From CAKRPJ01 sp934376955 (GTDB lineage: Bacteria > Bacillota > Clostridia > Lachnospirales > Lachnospiraceae): a DNA stretch of 15,505 nt. Position 1 is the stretch's first letter. Each line of letters begins with the position of its first letter. This document shows, one piece after another, positions 14,562-15,505 of the stretch. The notes beneath the pieces were generated by a model. It saw only the letters and a list, made by a program, of their open reading frames with translations. It had not been told where the DNA came from and did not search any database. The stretch is taken from contig CAKRPJ010000045.1 of the NCBI GenBank assembly GCA_934376955.1, positions 1 through 15,505 on the forward strand, written 5' to 3'. The position numbers and the translations under genes were made by a program.

Positions 14562-15338
14562 TTAATTATCCTTTGATACACAGACATTCAGGTAATTATA
14601 TGGAATTTCGATCCCTTCCCGGTCAAATGTCAGCTTGATCTCCTCCGTTAGCTTCCATTTTGTCGACCAATAGTCTTCTGTCTTTAACCAGCCCCGGGCA
14701 GTAAGTCCCACGCTGCTTTCTCCCAGACTCTCCACTGCCACCATGATCCCATCCTCCTTTAGGATTGCCGGGCATTGCTCTAAAAGCTCCTGCAGAAGCT
14801 GTTTGGCTTTTTTTAGATCCGAGGAGTATCCGATCCCAACGTTCAGCACAAGCCTCCGCTTGTCCATTCCCGTGAAATTCGTAAGGGGTGTGCTGGAGAT
14901 GCTGCTGTTGGGGATAATGACCTTCCGGTTATCCAACGTTAGGAGTGTGGTATAGACGAGGCCAATCGCCTCCACAGTCCCCTCTCCATTTGAGGTCTTT
15001 ATATAGTCTCCGACCTTAAAGGGTTTTAAAAACAGGACCATGACACCTCCGGCAAAGTTGGATAGGGTATTCTGCATGGCAAGGCTCAGGGCCAGCGTAA
15101 AGGCTCCCACTATCGTCACCAGCGATGTGGTCTTTATCTCCAGCACCTCTGCTGCCATAAAGATCAGGATACCGGTCAGCACTGCATTTAACAGTGCATC
15201 TAAGAATTTAGTAAGTGTGATCTCGAGCCCGGCGCGTTTCATGGACTTTCGCATGCCATTTCTCACGGCCTTTATGATCTTCAGTCCGATAAACACCATT
15301 AACAGGGCTGTCACGAGCCTCATTCCCGGTCCGACCAT
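14562..15338 (-). CDS. Small-conductance mechanosensitive channel (MscS family)
   Basis: Membrane channel that opens under membrane tension to release solutes during hypo-osmotic shock. From the ATG at 15338 it has 258 aa, with helices at about 6-22 and 46-66 and the pore helix TM3 at about 70-104, followed by the beta and alpha/beta cytoplasmic domains (KPFKVGDYI at 105-113, IIPNSSISSTPLTN at 141-154). TM3 reads GAFTLALSLAMQNTLSNFAGG (78-98): glycines at E. coli positions 104, 108 and 113 are replaced by Thr, Ser and Asn. The start is uncertain. The frame stays open upstream for 25 more codons to a CTG at 15413 that lies eight bases after a strong AGGAGG, while the ATG at 15338 has no good ribosome binding site. 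Confidence 0.9.
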   Translation of the reverse strand: MVGPGMRLVTALLMVFIGLKIIKAVRNGMRKSMKRAGLEITLTKFLDALLNAVLTGILIFMAAEVLEIKTTSLVTIVGAFTLALSLAMQNTLSNFAGGVMVLFLKPFKVGDYIKTSNGEGTVEAIGLVYTTLLTLDNRKVIIPNSSISSTPLTNFTGMDKRRLVLNVGIGYSSDLKKAKQLLQELLEQCPAILKEDGIMVAVESLGESSVGLTARGWLKTEDYWSTKWKLTEEIKLTFDREGIEIPYNYLNVCVSKDN

Positions 15339-15410
15339 CTTGTGTCCCAGCTCCGCAAGAGTGGATGTTTTCGCGTCCGTAACAGCGGAAATATCTAATT
15401 TATCGAGATT

Positions 15411-15428
15411 CAGAACATATCCCTCCTT
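15411..15428 (-). promoter_or_regulatory. Strong ribosome binding site with an out-of-frame ATG before mscS
   Basis: TAAGGAGG (minus strand, from 15429) is followed by GATATGTTCTGAAT. The ATG (15416-15418) gives Met-Phe and then a TGA stop. The mscS frame is one register away and would start at the CTG of 15411-15413, spaced eight bases from AGGAGG. One extra base after the ATG would join it to the mscS frame. Confidence 0.6.
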
Positions 15429-15441
15429 AATTTAACCGAAT

Positions 15442-15500
15442 CAAGTAAGTCCCCTGCTTCAATTGCGAAAAGCAATAAGCAGTGGGTGGGGACTTGCTTG
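15442..15500. repeat. Long imperfect hairpin upstream of mscS
   Basis: A 13-bp outer stem CAAGTAAGTCCCC/GGGGACTTGCTTG (15442-15454, 15488-15500, one G-T pair) continues with TGCTT/AAGCA (15455-15459, 15477-15481) and ATTGC/GCAAT (15462-15466, 15472-15476) around a GAAAA loop, with small bulges: 23 base pairs in all. No T-run follows on the minus strand; the right side is cut by the window edge. It looks like a REP-like palindromic element or a structured leader rather than a normal terminator. Confidence 0.65.
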
Positions 15501-15505
15501 TATCA

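Noticed and set aside
15411..15418. Programmed -1 frameshift in mscS
   Set aside because: The AUG-UUC-UGA context has no slippery heptamer and no known precedent; a CUG start or a one-base deletion is simpler.

Overview
The window looks like a chromosomal segment of a Gram-positive clostridium, most likely of the family Lachnospiraceae. The grounds are strong purine-rich ribosome binding sites, a full-length bifunctional Rel, a HemZ-type radical SAM protein inside a rel-hisS-aspS cluster, and a secreted deacetylase with degenerate ChW (clostridial hydrophobic Trp) repeats. No phage or transposase gene is visible. Nearly all coding DNA is on the minus strand; only the flotillin gene is on the plus strand.

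Layout. (1) Positions 1-245 carry, on the minus strand, two tandem near-consensus sigma-A promoters and a leader with a hairpin and a boxA-like motif. They point out of the left edge, as at the start of an rRNA operon. (2) Positions 246-608 are AT-rich, then hold a block of three RNA hairpins that forms the leader of a divergent flotillin gene (609-2195). (3) Convergent terminators (2261-2369) separate flotillin from a response regulator/histidine kinase pair (2368-4586, minus). (4) A terminator and a tandem 42-bp repeat (4752-4938) end the conserved housekeeping cluster rel > MBL hydrolase > hemZ > hisS > aspS (12608 down to 4938), which has a good promoter at 12690-12718. (5) Upstream lies a three-gene run, mscS > small HD hydrolase > polysaccharide deacetylase (15338 or 15413 down to 12796), closed by a strong terminator. 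(6) The right edge holds a long imperfect hairpin.

How the genes fit together. The housekeeping cluster couples alarmone control (Rel) to aminoacylation (HisRS, AspRS). A MESH1-like small HD hydrolase, predicted to degrade (p)ppGpp, lies just upstream in a separate transcription unit. That unit also encodes a mechanosensitive channel and a secreted cell-wall deacetylase, so it has an envelope or turgor flavour. Flotillin and the two-component system are also envelope-linked, but nothing in the sequence ties them to one pathway.

The most unusual signals are not genes. A dispersed 39-bp structured repeat occurs once before flotillin and twice in tandem right after the aspS stop codon, with a degenerate copy right after the flotillin stop. 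In two places the repeat follows a perfect 6-bp hairpin with a TTT loop. The mscS start is also odd: an ideal ribosome binding site leads to AUG-UUC-stop, and the long frame opens only at a CUG or at an AUG 75 bases further on. HisRS looks like the eukaryote-like class, with a changed HisA motif.
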